A DNA stretch of 64,000 bases, taken from assembly GCF_000729995.1 (NCBI RefSeq), contig NZ_JNFG01000007.1, forward strand, positions 62,001 through 126,000, read 5' to 3'. Positions 1 to 8,190 of the stretch are shown here, piece by piece; positions within the stretch are counted from its first letter, which is position 1; each line of letters opens with the position of its first letter. Both the position numbers and the translations under genes were made by a program. The notes below the pieces were generated by a model. The model was not told the DNA's origin, ran no database searches, and saw only the letters and a program-made list of their open reading frames with translations. This DNA comes from Caballeronia sordidicola (GTDB lineage: Bacteria > Pseudomonadota > Gammaproteobacteria > Burkholderiales > Burkholderiaceae).

Positions 1-969
1 ATGGTGCTCGAGCGTTTCGGATTCAGCCTGAACGCCCTCTTCTCCCAGGCAATTCTCGCGCATCCGAAGCATCTCGCCATCATGAGTCCGGGCGGCCTCG
101 TCTCCGATCCGGTATCCGCTGTCTCGCTCGGACTCGCATTGATCTTCGGCACGGCCGGGCTCCCGCACATCCTCATGCGGTTCTTCACGGTAGGCAACGT
201 CAAGGCAGCCCGCAAGAGCATTCTTTACGCAACCGGGATCGTGGGGGTCGGCTATGCGCTGATCATCATCATCGGCTTCGGCACGATCGCGCTGGTCGCG
301 ACCGACGCGCGATATCACTCCTCGTCGGGTGCGGTGATTGGCGGCGCAAACATGGTCGCCATTCATCTGGCGCATGCGGTGGGTGGCAACATCTTTCTCG
401 GCTTTATCTGCGCCGTGGCGTTCTCGACCATTCTCGCGGTGGTCGCGGGTCTGACGCTCGCGGGTTCATCGGCGATCTCTCACGACCTGTTCGCCAACGT
501 GATGCGCCGCGGCACTGCTTCAGACCAGGAGGAAATGCGCGTTTCACGCGCTACAACGCTTGTTCTCGGCGTCCTCGCCATCCTGCTCGGCATTGCGTTC
601 GAGAAGCAGAATATAGCGTTCATCGTGAGCCTGACTTTCTCGATTGCAGCCAGCTCCAACTTCCCTGTCATCCTGCTTTCCATCTACTGGCGCGGACTGA
701 CAACGCGTGGCGCCGTGATCGGCGGCTCGCTCGGCCTCCTCACCGCAGTGGTGCTGACCATCCTTAGCCCGACTGTCTGGGTGCAGGTGCTCGGACATGC
801 GCATGCCATCTACCCGTATGAGTACCCGGCGCTTTTCTCGATGATCGTCGCATTCGCCGGTATCTTCTTTTTCTCCGTCACCGACAAGTCGACACAAGCG
901 CTGCAGGAACGCGCGTTGTATGGCAATCAACTCGTGGACTGCGAGCTTGGCATGATGAAGCAAGGCTAG
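1..969 (+). CDS. actP: Cation/acetate symporter (sodium:solute symporter family), 3' part only
   Basis: The window opens inside this gene; 322 residues of what is normally a ~550-residue protein are visible. Hydrophobic segments alternate with short loops, and the stretch [15 protein letters not shown] followed by [10 protein letters not shown] is characteristic of the ActP acetate permease branch of the SSS family. Family members carry acetate, glycolate or pyruvate across the inner membrane with Na+ or H+. Later helices ([18 protein letters not shown]) also fit. The methionine at position 1 is internal to the protein rather than its start. Specificity among small carboxylates cannot be decided from this part, and the expected neighbouring acs or DUF485 gene would lie outside the window. 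Confidence 0.85.
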   Translation: MVLERFGFSLNALFSQAILAHPKHLAIMSPGGLVSDPVSAVSLGLALIFGTAGLPHILMRFFTVGNVKAARKSILYATGIVGVGYALIIIIGFGTIALVATDARYHSSSGAVIGGANMVAIHLAHAVGGNIFLGFICAVAFSTILAVVAGLTLAGSSAISHDLFANVMRRGTASDQEEMRVSRATTLVLGVLAILLGIAFEKQNIAFIVSLTFSIAASSNFPVILLSIYWRGLTTRGAVIGGSLGLLTAVVLTILSPTVWVQVLGHAHAIYPYEYPALFSMIVAFAGIFFFSVTDKSTQALQERALYGNQLVDCELGMMKQG

Positions 970-1136
970 GCGCTAGTTGCGCGTAGAGAGAAGACGAGCG
1001 ATGGATCGCGCTTGTTGCGTATCGTTTGCGTATGGTCCCACTTCGTCCCAATGTCGGTCGCTGCGCGGTGCGATCGCCGGTCCTGCCGGTGGTCTCACCC
1101 CGCAGCCGCGGCGGTGTTGTTGAACCGCTGCTTAGC

Positions 1137-1682
1137 TTAATTCGACAGCGCGGTTTGAATAGCCTCAAGCAGGCGCGGATCATCCGCCGTGACGTCCGGC
1201 GAGAAACGGCCCACTACGCGGCCGTCCTTGCCAACCACAAATTTTTCGAAGTTCCACAACACATCGGGAGCGGGGTTAGGTTCAATGCCGTAGCCCTTGA
1301 GCCGCTCGCGAAACGGGCCGTCGCCAGTTGCGTCCGGCTGCGTGCTGGTCAAGGTCTGGTACAGCGGATGCTGGTCGGCGCCGACCACGGATACCTTCGA
1401 AAACATCGGGAATTTCACGTCGTAAGTCAGGCTGCAGAATTCCTTGATCTCGGCGTCACTGCCTGGCTCCTGACCCTTGAAGTTGTTCGCCGGAAAGCCC
1501 AGCACCTCCAGGCCTTCGGCGCGTTTGTCCTCGTAGAGCGCCTCCAGGGCCTCGTATTGCGGCGTGAGCCCGCACTTGGAGGCAACGTTCACGATCAACA
1601 AGACCTTGCCCTTGAACGGCTCCAGCGTAAGCGCTGCGCCGTCGATGGATGTCACGGGAATATCGTAGATTGTCTGGCTCAT
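1137..1682 (-). CDS. Glutathione peroxidase
   Basis: A 181-residue cytoplasmic peroxidase that reduces hydroperoxides with a thiol donor. The peroxidatic Cys37 lies in NVASKCGLTP, the catalytic Gln in NNFKGQEPG and the catalytic Trp in WNFEKFVVG. The usual FPCNQF motif reads FPANNF, so the resolving Cys found there in thioredoxin-dependent homologues is replaced by Ala. I chose the ATG giving MSQTIYD; an upstream in-frame TTG would add nine residues with no family support. It is convergent with the symporter and has no obvious operon partner. Confidence in family is high; glutathione versus thioredoxin as donor is unresolved. Confidence 0.9.
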   Translation of the reverse strand: MSQTIYDIPVTSIDGAALTLEPFKGKVLLIVNVASKCGLTPQYEALEALYEDKRAEGLEVLGFPANNFKGQEPGSDAEIKEFCSLTYDVKFPMFSKVSVVGADQHPLYQTLTSTQPDATGDGPFRERLKGYGIEPNPAPDVLWNFEKFVVGKDGRVVGRFSPDVTADDPRLLEAIQTALSN

Positions 1683-1854
1683 GTTTGACTCAGTGGAGAA
1701 TGGGATCAAGCAGGGATCAAGCGCTTCAGGTCATGCAGGCAAGCGCGATCTATCCTACTCCGGAACCGTGCATGTCTGCGCAGGCCGGTCTTCTCTCCAG
1801 GGACCTTCGTCCCGCCATTGCTCATTGCCTGATGATCAATCAGCTTGAATTTGC

Positions 1855-2817
1855 TTATTGCCCCGATACCCCGAGTTCACTTGCAGCGATCTTCGTCGCG
1901 GACTCTCCCGCCAGCAACGATGCCGCAATATGCTCACGCAAGCATGTGATCCACGTCGCAATTTTCGCGTCCAGATACTCGCGCGACGCATAGAGTGCAT
2001 AAACGGTTGAACTCTGCATCGAGTAGGTGGGCATCACCCGCACCAGTTCACCGCTCCTGAGAAACGAAAGCGCTGTCAATAACGGCAGTGGCGCAATGCC
2101 CATCCCTTCGCGCAGTGCGATTGCCAGCGCTTCCGCCGAACTGACACGCAACTTCGCCAGCGGCACGTCGAACACCTCGGTCCCTTGCGCCGCGCTGAAA
2201 ATCCACTTGTCCGACGCAAAGAAGGAGGTCAGCAGTTGCAGGCAACTATGCTTTTGCAGATCAGCAAGCGTTTCCGGTGAGCCGGCGCTAGCCAGATAAG
2301 AGGGCGCCGCACACAGCACGGTAGGTACGCTGCATAGCTTGGCCGCGACCATCGCCGAGTCGGGTAAGGGCGAGTGTGTGACGTACATGGATACGTCGAA
2401 CCCGCCGTCCACTATGTCCGGTGCATGCTGGGAAAGCGTGAGGTCGACACGCACATCCGGATACTTCTCGCAATACTTCGCGAGCGCCGGAATCACGTAG
2501 TACTGGCCGAAAGAGGACGGCGCGTGAAGGCGCAACACACCTCTGGGCAACGCCTTCGCATTGGCCGCCTGCGCCTCGGCTATATCGACCCGATCCAGGA
2601 TCTCGCGGCATTGCTCAAGGTAGCGCGCGCCCACTTCGGTCAACGCAACCCGTCGCGTGGACCGGTTGAGCAAGCGGCTGCGCAGATGCAGCTCCAGGTC
2701 AGAGACTGCTCGCGATGCCTGCGCGGTCGTGCTGCCCAGGAGCTGCGCGGCAGCGGTAAAACTGCCGGTATCCGCCACCGCTACGTACACGCGCATTTTC
2801 CCAAGCTTGTCCATCAT
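1855..2817 (-). CDS. LysR-family transcriptional regulator
   Basis: A 320-residue LTTR. The N-terminal winged helix-turn-helix reads MRVYVAVADTGSFTAAAQLL followed by STTAQASRAVSDLE. The effector-binding domain runs from about residue 90 (RGVLRLHAPSSFGQYYVIPA) to the end. Two adjacent ATG codons are available at the start. It belongs to the CrgA/DsdC-like group that typically controls a divergent gene, but here the sequence upstream (higher coordinates) holds a MarR gene stump and then the decarboxylase gene at 3230 on the other strand. It could regulate that cluster, though nothing in the sequence proves it. Confidence 0.88.
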   Translation of the reverse strand: MMDKLGKMRVYVAVADTGSFTAAAQLLGSTTAQASRAVSDLELHLRSRLLNRSTRRVALTEVGARYLEQCREILDRVDIAEAQAANAKALPRGVLRLHAPSSFGQYYVIPALAKYCEKYPDVRVDLTLSQHAPDIVDGGFDVSMYVTHSPLPDSAMVAAKLCSVPTVLCAAPSYLASAGSPETLADLQKHSCLQLLTSFFASDKWIFSAAQGTEVFDVPLAKLRVSSAEALAIALREGMGIAPLPLLTALSFLRSGELVRVMPTYSMQSSTVYALYASREYLDAKIATWITCLREHIAASLLAGESATKIAASELGVSGQ

Positions 2818-2828
2818 TCATCCGTTTA

Positions 2829-2975
2829 TCAGGCCAGCGGCTCGGCGTTGTCGCACAGCCGGTCGTGCAGGTTGCGCAACATCTTCACCTCGGCCTTGGT
2901 AAAACATTTCACCGCGACGGCCTCGTCATGCTTGGCCAAGGGTAGGACCTCCCGCGTGCTGCAATCCTCTTTCAC
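2829..2975 (-). pseudogene. C-terminal remnant of a MarR-family regulator
   Basis: Read on the minus strand from a GTG at 2975, this gives about 48 residues ending in TKAEVKMLRNLHDRLCDN and then AEPLA-stop. The pattern EVLPLAKHDEAVAVKCFTKAE matches the last two helices of MarR proteins, where a residue run after the wing ends in 'E-L-x-x-L-R-x-L-x-x-R-L'. The DNA-binding domain that should precede it is absent: upstream sequence is AT-rich and non-coding. This is probably a decayed regulator of the adjacent gamma-resorcylate genes, since MarR-type regulators are known from such clusters. The assignment rests on a short stretch and is moderate. Confidence 0.5.
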
Positions 2976-2990
2976 TGCAATAAATATCGA

Positions 2991-3002
2991 TTGATTTGTC
3001 AA
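2991..3002. promoter_or_regulatory. Short inverted repeat, possible MarR-type operator half
   Basis: TTGATTTGTCAA contains TTGA-N4-TCAA directly upstream of the MarR remnant, in an AT-rich gap. It resembles the better palindrome at 3088-3105, so it may be a relic of the autoregulatory site. Confidence 0.35.
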
Positions 3003-3087
3003 GTATATCCCGGCTCTCCTCCTGCCGCGAATCTCACGAAAATCTTCTTCAAACCCGAAAAACGTGTCTAGGGTATTCCCGAATTAT

Positions 3088-3105
3088 TATTTGATACATC
3101 AAATA
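3088..3105. promoter_or_regulatory. Palindromic operator upstream of the decarboxylase gene
   Basis: TATTTGATACATCAAATA is an inverted repeat with perfect 8-bp arms around a 2-bp centre, typical in size and AT content of MarR-family operators. It lies 125 bp before the decarboxylase start, in an AT-rich gap that stands out from the GC-rich surroundings. Confidence 0.55.
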
Positions 3106-3122
3106 TATACTGCACACATATT

Positions 3123-3141
3123 ATTTGATTTTTCATCTAAT
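3123..3141. promoter_or_regulatory. Second, imperfect operator-like inverted repeat
   Basis: ATTTGAT-N5-ATCTAAT has one mismatch between its arms and shares the TTTGAT core with the 3088 palindrome, but with a longer spacer. It could be a second binding site for the same regulator. Confidence 0.35.
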
Positions 3142-3229
3142 GTGCTCTGCAATGTGACCGCATTGCAGCCATGCTGATGTCATTGACCCTTTACAAACGC
3201 CCCCTTTACCCGCTCGCCGCCCTCCAGCT

Positions 3230-4201
3230 ATGAAAGATAAAATTGCGTTAGAAGAGCATTTCGCCATCGATCTGACTATCGGTGACTCCCAGGTCTATGC
3301 GCGCCCCGAGGTGTGGATGCACCTGAAGCAAAACCTTCTGGATTTCGAACATCAGCGGCTCGAGCAGATGGACGAATGGGGCACGGCGTTGTCGATCCTC
3401 TCGCTCAACTCGCCCGCCGTCCAGTCTATCCCCGATCCGCAAACGGCAATCCAGGTCGCCAAGCGCGCCAACGACATTCTCGCTGAGCAGATCCAACGTC
3501 ATCCCACACGCTTTGGCGGTTTCGCCGCGTTGCCGATGCAGGACCCCGAAGCCGCCGCGCGCGAACTGGAGCGCTGCGTGACGCAACTTGGTTTCCACGG
3601 TTTCCTGGTAAATGGTTTTTCCCAGGTCGGTGATGAGCAGACCGTTGCTTACTACGATGCCCCGCAGTTCGCCGATTTCTGGAATCACGCGGCAGCTCTG
3701 GGCAAGCCTTTTTATATGCATCCGCGCGATCCGCTGCCGAGCCGCGAACCTATCTACGACGGCAGTCCCTGGCTCACAGGACCGACCTGGGCATTCGCTG
3801 CGGAAACGAGCGTACATGCGCTGCGCCTGATGTCGAGCGGCCTGTTCGACCGGCACCCCGCATTGCAGATGATCCTAGGCCACTTCGGAGAGGGCATTCC
3901 CTTCAACGTCTGGCGCATCGATCACATTCTGCGCAAGGGCCGCCGCGGCATGCCATGCTCCCGTGAGATCGGCGACTACCTCCGCGAGAACGTCTACATC
4001 ACCACCAGTGGGAATTTCCGCACGCCGACGCTCCTGTCGACCCTGCTCGAAGTGGGTAGCGACCGCATCATGTATTCGGTCGATTACCCGTTCGAAAAGC
4101 ATGAACACGCCGCACGCTGGTTCGACAACTGCGAGATCAGCGAGAACGATCGTCGCAAGATCGGACGCGACAATGCGCAACGTCTCTTCGGCCTGAAGTA
4201 G
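3230..4201 (+). CDS. graF: Gamma-resorcylate (2,6-dihydroxybenzoate) decarboxylase, amidohydrolase family
   Basis: A 323-residue amidohydrolase-2 protein that should convert 2,6-dihydroxybenzoate to resorcinol in the cytoplasm. Expected metal ligands are at the family positions: Glu8 and His10 (ALEEHFAI), His164 (FYMHPRDPLP), His218 (ILGHFGEG) and Asp285 (YSVDYPFE). The signatures NGFSQVGDEQT, GPTWAFAAETSVHALRLM and ITTSGNFRT match the resorcylate decarboxylases of Rhizobium rather than generic ACMSD-like enzymes. The MFS gene follows 30 bp downstream in the same orientation, suggesting co-transcription of uptake and decarboxylation. Upstream palindromes suggest MarR-type control. A related substrate such as 2,3-dihydroxybenzoate or salicylate is possible. 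Confidence 0.85.
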   Translation: MKDKIALEEHFAIDLTIGDSQVYARPEVWMHLKQNLLDFEHQRLEQMDEWGTALSILSLNSPAVQSIPDPQTAIQVAKRANDILAEQIQRHPTRFGGFAALPMQDPEAAARELERCVTQLGFHGFLVNGFSQVGDEQTVAYYDAPQFADFWNHAAALGKPFYMHPRDPLPSREPIYDGSPWLTGPTWAFAAETSVHALRLMSSGLFDRHPALQMILGHFGEGIPFNVWRIDHILRKGRRGMPCSREIGDYLRENVYITTSGNFRTPTLLSTLLEVGSDRIMYSVDYPFEKHEHAARWFDNCEISENDRRKIGRDNAQRLFGLK

Positions 4202-4231
4202 AAAGCAATGCAGCAGAGGTCCGGAGCCACG

Positions 4232-5641
4232 ATGAACACACAATCGGCTGCACTATCCGATCACAGCAGTAGCACGCCCACGGTTAAGACAAGCGAGATA
4301 ATCGATATTGCCGCCCTCATCGACAGTCATCCCCTCAGCCGCTTCCAGAAATGGGTGATGGTGCTCGTGGGCTTCTCGGTCGTGATGGATGGCTTTGACG
4401 TTCAGGCGATGGGTTTCGTCGCACCGTCGATCATTCGCGAATGGGGCGTTTCCCGCGCAGCGATGGGGCCGGTTTTCGCCACGAGCCTGATCGGCATGAT
4501 GCTTGGATCGCTGATCCTGGGTCCTGTCGCAGACCGGATTGGACGGCGGCCGGTGTTGATCGGTGCAACACTTTTTCTTTCCATCTGCATGTTCGGGACT
4601 TCGTTCGCCTCAACGCTGCCGCAACTCCTGGTGTTACGTTTTATCACCGGCCTGGGGCTTGGCGGCATCATGGGCAACGCGATTGCGCTAGTCAGTGAAT
4701 ACAGCCCGACCCGTAAACGCGCAACACTGATGATGTGGGTCTCGTGCGGCTTCACGGGCGGCGCAGTACTCGGTGGTATAGCGTCGGCGGCGCTGATTCC
4801 GGCGGCGGGGTGGCGGTCCGTGTTCCTGTTTGGGGGCGCCGTTCCCCTTGCCATTGCGATAGCGATGCTCGCCTACCTGCCGGAATCGATGCAGTTCCTC
4901 GTACTGCGCCAGCGCGGTCTCGCTCGCGTGAGTCACTGGCTTGGCAAGATCGCTCCGCTCGTCGAAAGCGGTGCGCCGCATCGTTATCTCGTGCGCGAGC
5001 AGGCGCCGGCAGGCATGCCGGTCAGTGCGCTATTCGCGTCCGGACGCGCGCGCGTGACCCTGCTCCTGTGGGCCGTGAACTTCATGAACCTGCTGAACCT
5101 GTTCTTCCTGGCGAACTGGTTGCCGACCATTGCGGCCGATGCAGGATACAGCGTGTCTCGTGCGGCGCTTGTCGGCACCACGCTTCAAGTAGGCGGGGTG
5201 ATAGGAACGATCGCGATGGGTCCGCTTATCGACCGTTGGGGATTCTTCCGTATCCTGGCACCGGGCTATCTGATCGCGGCGCTGGCAATCGCCGGGATCG
5301 GCCAGACGTCGCACGTTTCCTTCGCGCTGATGATGGCTTTCGTTGCAGTCAGCGGCTTCGGCATTGTGGGTGCGCAGCCGGCGAACAATACGCTCGCGGC
5401 AACGGTCTATCCTACTGCGTTGCGCGCGACGGGAGTGGGCTGGAGCCTGGGTGTCGGTCGCGCCGGATCGATCGTCGGCCCTATTGTTGCGGGCAATCTG
5501 ATGGAGTTGCACTGGTCGTCGGGTCACCTGTTTATGGCGGCAGCGATACCTGCGGTGCTGTCCTGCGTGATGATTGCCGTGCTCTCGCGTGACAAGCTCT
5601 TTGCTTCAACGTCTGCCGTAACCAATCCTGAACTCGTGTGA
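4232..5641 (+). CDS. Aromatic acid:H+ symporter, MFS (AAHS/PcaK-like)
   Basis: A 469-residue transporter with 12 predicted membrane segments. DGFDVQAMGF in the first segment is the AAHS signature that binds aromatic carboxylates in PcaK, and GPVADRIGRRPVL is the MFS loop 2-3 motif. I placed the start at 4232 because GGAG sits nine bases before it; an ATG 24 bases earlier lacks a good ribosome site. Gene order (decarboxylase then transporter) suggests import of gamma-resorcylate or a close hydroxybenzoate. A bidirectional terminator follows. Confidence 0.87.
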   Translation: MNTQSAALSDHSSSTPTVKTSEIIDIAALIDSHPLSRFQKWVMVLVGFSVVMDGFDVQAMGFVAPSIIREWGVSRAAMGPVFATSLIGMMLGSLILGPVADRIGRRPVLIGATLFLSICMFGTSFASTLPQLLVLRFITGLGLGGIMGNAIALVSEYSPTRKRATLMMWVSCGFTGGAVLGGIASAALIPAAGWRSVFLFGGAVPLAIAIAMLAYLPESMQFLVLRQRGLARVSHWLGKIAPLVESGAPHRYLVREQAPAGMPVSALFASGRARVTLLLWAVNFMNLLNLFFLANWLPTIAADAGYSVSRAALVGTTLQVGGVIGTIAMGPLIDRWGFFRILAPGYLIAALAIAGIGQTSHVSFALMMAFVAVSGFGIVGAQPANNTLAATVYPTALRATGVGWSLGVGRAGSIVGPIVAGNLMELHWSSGHLFMAAAIPAVLSCVMIAVLSRDKLFASTSAVTNPELV

Positions 5642-5665
5642 ACGGCAACGATCACCTTCGAGATG

Positions 5666-5696
5666 AAAAAAACGTCGCCTATGAGCGACGTTTTTT
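5666..5696. terminator. Bidirectional rho-independent terminator
   Basis: Arms ACGTCGC and GCGACGT flank the loop CTATGA. A-tracts on the left and T-tracts on the right extend the stem to 12 bp and give a U-run in either direction. It separates the converging transporter and maleylacetate reductase genes. Confidence 0.9.
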
Positions 5697-5766
5697 GCTT
5701 TCGCGCAAGACCTTTCGCGCAAGACTTGGGTGACGCCACTATCAAGTGGCATCGCGGCGAAGCGCA

Positions 5767-6837
5767 TTAATGCTCGCGCGGCGGCACACCATCGAAGGCA
5801 TCCTGAAGCAGGGCACGGATCGCCTTGTATTCAACAGCACGCGGATTCCAATACGGATTGGCGCTGGCAATCTCCGCCGCTCGATCAAGCTGTGCCTCGC
5901 TCATCCCGATGTCTTTAAGCGCGACCTGAGCACCATTCGCCTTTGCGAGTTCATACACACCCATCGCCGCGTTGTCGTGCCCAAGTGCGCGTGCTATCCG
6001 CTTCATTGCGTCAGGCGTAGCGCTCGCGTTGTAGGCCAGTGCATGAGGCAGGATAATCGTATGCGTAGGCGCATGCGGCAGGTTGAAACTCCCGCCAAGC
6101 GTGTGACAAAGCTTGTGATGCAAGGCCATTCCGACACTGCCCAGCACCGTACCGCACAACCATGCACCGTACAGCGCCTGCGACCTCGCGTGACTATCCT
6201 CCGGATGAGCGACAACCACCGGCAATGCACGCGCCAGTGACGCAATACCCTCTTCCGCCATCAAGCTGATAATCGGATTGGCATCGCGCGAATAAAGTCC
6301 TTCAGCAGCATGCGCAATGGCATTGATCCCACTCGTCAGCGCCAGTTGCGCTGGCAGCGTCAGCGTCAATTCGGGATCATAGATGACTGTCTTGGGAAGC
6401 ACCCGCAAGTCGGTTCCGGTTCGCTTCAGGCCCGCTTCCGTCAAACCAAAAATAGGCGTCATTTCGCTGCCGGCGTAGGTCGTCGGAATAGCGAGTATCG
6501 GCAAGTCCGATTCGAGCGCGATTGCCTTGCCGAGTCCAATGGTCGAGCCGCCACCCACCGCTATCGCGCAATCCGCATTTAATTTTTTAGCCAGTTCCCG
6601 GACTTCAACCGCGAGTTCGACAGGCACGTGCATGACGGCGCGATCGAAGATGCCGGCGGCGCGCGACCCGAGCCGTTCGGCAAGCATTTCGGCAACGTCG
6701 CGTTGTTGAGGCGAACACAAGATTAGTGCGCGCTCGGCGTTCAGGTTCAGCACTTCACGTTCAAGGTGCTGCAGGCTGCCTGCGCCGAACACCACTCGCG
6801 CCGCCCGCGCAGAATAGACGAAGTCAAATGCCTGCAT
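5767..6837 (-). CDS. graC: Maleylacetate reductase
   Basis: A 356-residue member of the iron-containing alcohol dehydrogenase fold that reduces maleylacetate to 3-oxoadipate with NAD(P)H, the last step before the beta-ketoadipate route. The dinucleotide-binding GGGSTIGLGKAIA and the segment IPTTYAGSEMTPIFG are typical of maleylacetate reductases. It overlaps the upstream Dabb gene by 14 bp and is third in an operon whose first gene makes maleylacetate, which supports the assignment. The symbol follows the gamma-resorcylate cluster; tftE/macA names are used in other pathways. Confidence 0.9.
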   Translation of the reverse strand: MQAFDFVYSARAARVVFGAGSLQHLEREVLNLNAERALILCSPQQRDVAEMLAERLGSRAAGIFDRAVMHVPVELAVEVRELAKKLNADCAIAVGGGSTIGLGKAIALESDLPILAIPTTYAGSEMTPIFGLTEAGLKRTGTDLRVLPKTVIYDPELTLTLPAQLALTSGINAIAHAAEGLYSRDANPIISLMAEEGIASLARALPVVVAHPEDSHARSQALYGAWLCGTVLGSVGMALHHKLCHTLGGSFNLPHAPTHTIILPHALAYNASATPDAMKRIARALGHDNAAMGVYELAKANGAQVALKDIGMSEAQLDRAAEIASANPYWNPRAVEYKAIRALLQDAFDGVPPREH

Positions 6838-7177
6838 TGATCAACTCCACGGTTGACTGTGAAACCGGCGTCAACGGTTCGACCGCGTAGTCGACTTGAA
6901 ACCGTGCGGTCCGGATATCGGTAAGATGCTGCCTCACGCGCAGATGCTCGGGATGACTGGCATAGGCATCAAGCGCGTGCTGCGATTCGAAATCGCTAAC
7001 CAGAACAACATCGCAGGCATAGTCTGCAGCACTCGAATCCATACCGACTTCCAGATGGATCATGCCGGGGATACGTCCCCGCAGCCCTTCGAAGCTGTGC
7101 TTGACGAGCTGACGCGAGGCGAGGTTTTCTTCCGGCGTTTCCCCACTCACGCGCCACATGACAATATGCCGGATCAT
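6824..7177 (-). CDS. Stress-responsive alpha/beta-barrel (Dabb) domain protein
   Basis: A 117-residue protein opening with MIRHIVMWRV and covering one Dabb domain, a ferredoxin-like dimeric barrel. The pattern LKHSFEGLRGRIPGMIHLEVG-like segment near residues 25-45 and HALDAYASHPEHL near 70-82 are typical. Its ATG overlaps the dioxygenase stop (ATGA) and its end overlaps the reductase start, so translation is coupled through all three genes. Dabb proteins recur in hydroxyquinol and resorcinol clusters; an isomerase, accessory or detoxifying role is possible but unproven. Confidence 0.8.
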   Translation of the reverse strand: MIRHIVMWRVSGETPEENLASRQLVKHSFEGLRGRIPGMIHLEVGMDSSAADYACDVVLVSDFESQHALDAYASHPEHLRVRQHLTDIRTARFQVDYAVEPLTPVSQSTVELINAGI

Positions 7178-8058
7178 GCCGCAACCCCTTGGCGGTTGAG
7201 AACAAAGTCGTATTCGAGCGTATAAAACGGCGTGCTCATGGAGGTGCCGTCTGGCGCGATGCCGGGTTCATGCTTCACCCATTCCACGACCAGATTCGAC
7301 CGCACGCCAAACACCGCATCCGAATCCAGATACTGATCACCGTCGCGAAACACGTGGGTAATCAGCGTGTCGTAGCCGGGCGCCTTGATCCAGAAATGCA
7401 GATGGGCGGGCCGCCACGGATGTCGCCCCAGCGCATCGAGCATTCTTCCAACCGGGCCATCGTGAGGGATCGGATAGGCCTCGGCGAGAATCGACCGGAA
7501 ATGAAAGCGTCCGTCGGCTTGCGTGCGTAACTTGCCTCGCGCGCTATGAACCATGTCGCCGACGTTTTCAGTCGTTTTCTGCACGTCGTAAAAACCGTCT
7601 TCGTCGGACTGCCAGACGTCGATTGACGCATCGGCAACGGGCTCGCCGTTCACGCCGCGAATCTGACCCTGCACAAAACATGGCGCCCCCAACGCGCCAT
7701 TCGATACATCGTCGCCGTTCTGATATTCCGGCGCGCCGTCTACAAAGAAAGGGCCCAATACGGTTGCCTCGGTACACGCTGCAGGTTTCCTGTTGTTCTG
7801 CGTGGTGACCAGCATGGAGAGTCCCAGCGTGTCGGACAGCAGGACGAACTCCTGGCGTTTATCGTCGGTGATATGGCCCACGCCGGTCAGGAACTTGATG
7901 GCCGTGAACCACTCATCCTCGGTGAGCTTCACTTCGCGGGCGAATGCGTGCAGATGCTGCACGAGGCTCGTCATGACGGTATGAAGGCGTGGGTTGCCAC
8001 ATCCATCCATTGACGCAAGGACAGCCTGCGTGATGGTGTCTTCGTCGATATTGCGCAT
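7174..8058 (-). CDS. graB: Hydroxyquinol 1,2-dioxygenase
   Basis: A 294-residue intradiol ring-cleavage enzyme that opens hydroxyquinol (1,2,4-trihydroxybenzene) to maleylacetate using non-haem Fe(III). The four iron ligands are visible: Tyr157 (EDGFYDVQ), Tyr195 (AEAYPIPHDGP), His219 and His221 (RPAHLHFW). The N-terminal dimerisation helices and the GPFFVDGAPE segment fit hydroxyquinol rather than catechol dioxygenases. It is first in a translationally coupled operon with the Dabb and reductase genes and is divergent from a LysR gene 132 bp away, which is its likely regulator. Confidence 0.92.
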   Translation of the reverse strand: MRNIDEDTITQAVLASMDGCGNPRLHTVMTSLVQHLHAFAREVKLTEDEWFTAIKFLTGVGHITDDKRQEFVLLSDTLGLSMLVTTQNNRKPAACTEATVLGPFFVDGAPEYQNGDDVSNGALGAPCFVQGQIRGVNGEPVADASIDVWQSDEDGFYDVQKTTENVGDMVHSARGKLRTQADGRFHFRSILAEAYPIPHDGPVGRMLDALGRHPWRPAHLHFWIKAPGYDTLITHVFRDGDQYLDSDAVFGVRSNLVVEWVKHEPGIAPDGTSMSTPFYTLEYDFVLNRQGVAA

Positions 8059-8165
8059 TGTGGGTGTCTCCTTTTATGGCCGCTGCCGGTGGTGATCAGC
8101 GAGTCTGATTGCGTCGATATTAGCCCTTGGTTCGCTGGAATAAAACGAGCTATAGTGAAATGATA

Positions 8166-8182
8166 TTTCCACCAGGCGGAAA
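8166..8182. promoter_or_regulatory. LysR-type binding site in the dioxygenase/regulator gap
   Basis: TTTCC-ACCAGGC-GGAAA is a 5-bp-arm inverted repeat containing the T-N11-A spacing favoured by LysR proteins. It overlaps the ribosome-binding region of the LysR gene (GGCGGA), which would allow autorepression. Confidence 0.5.
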
Positions 8183-8190
8183 AATCCCTT

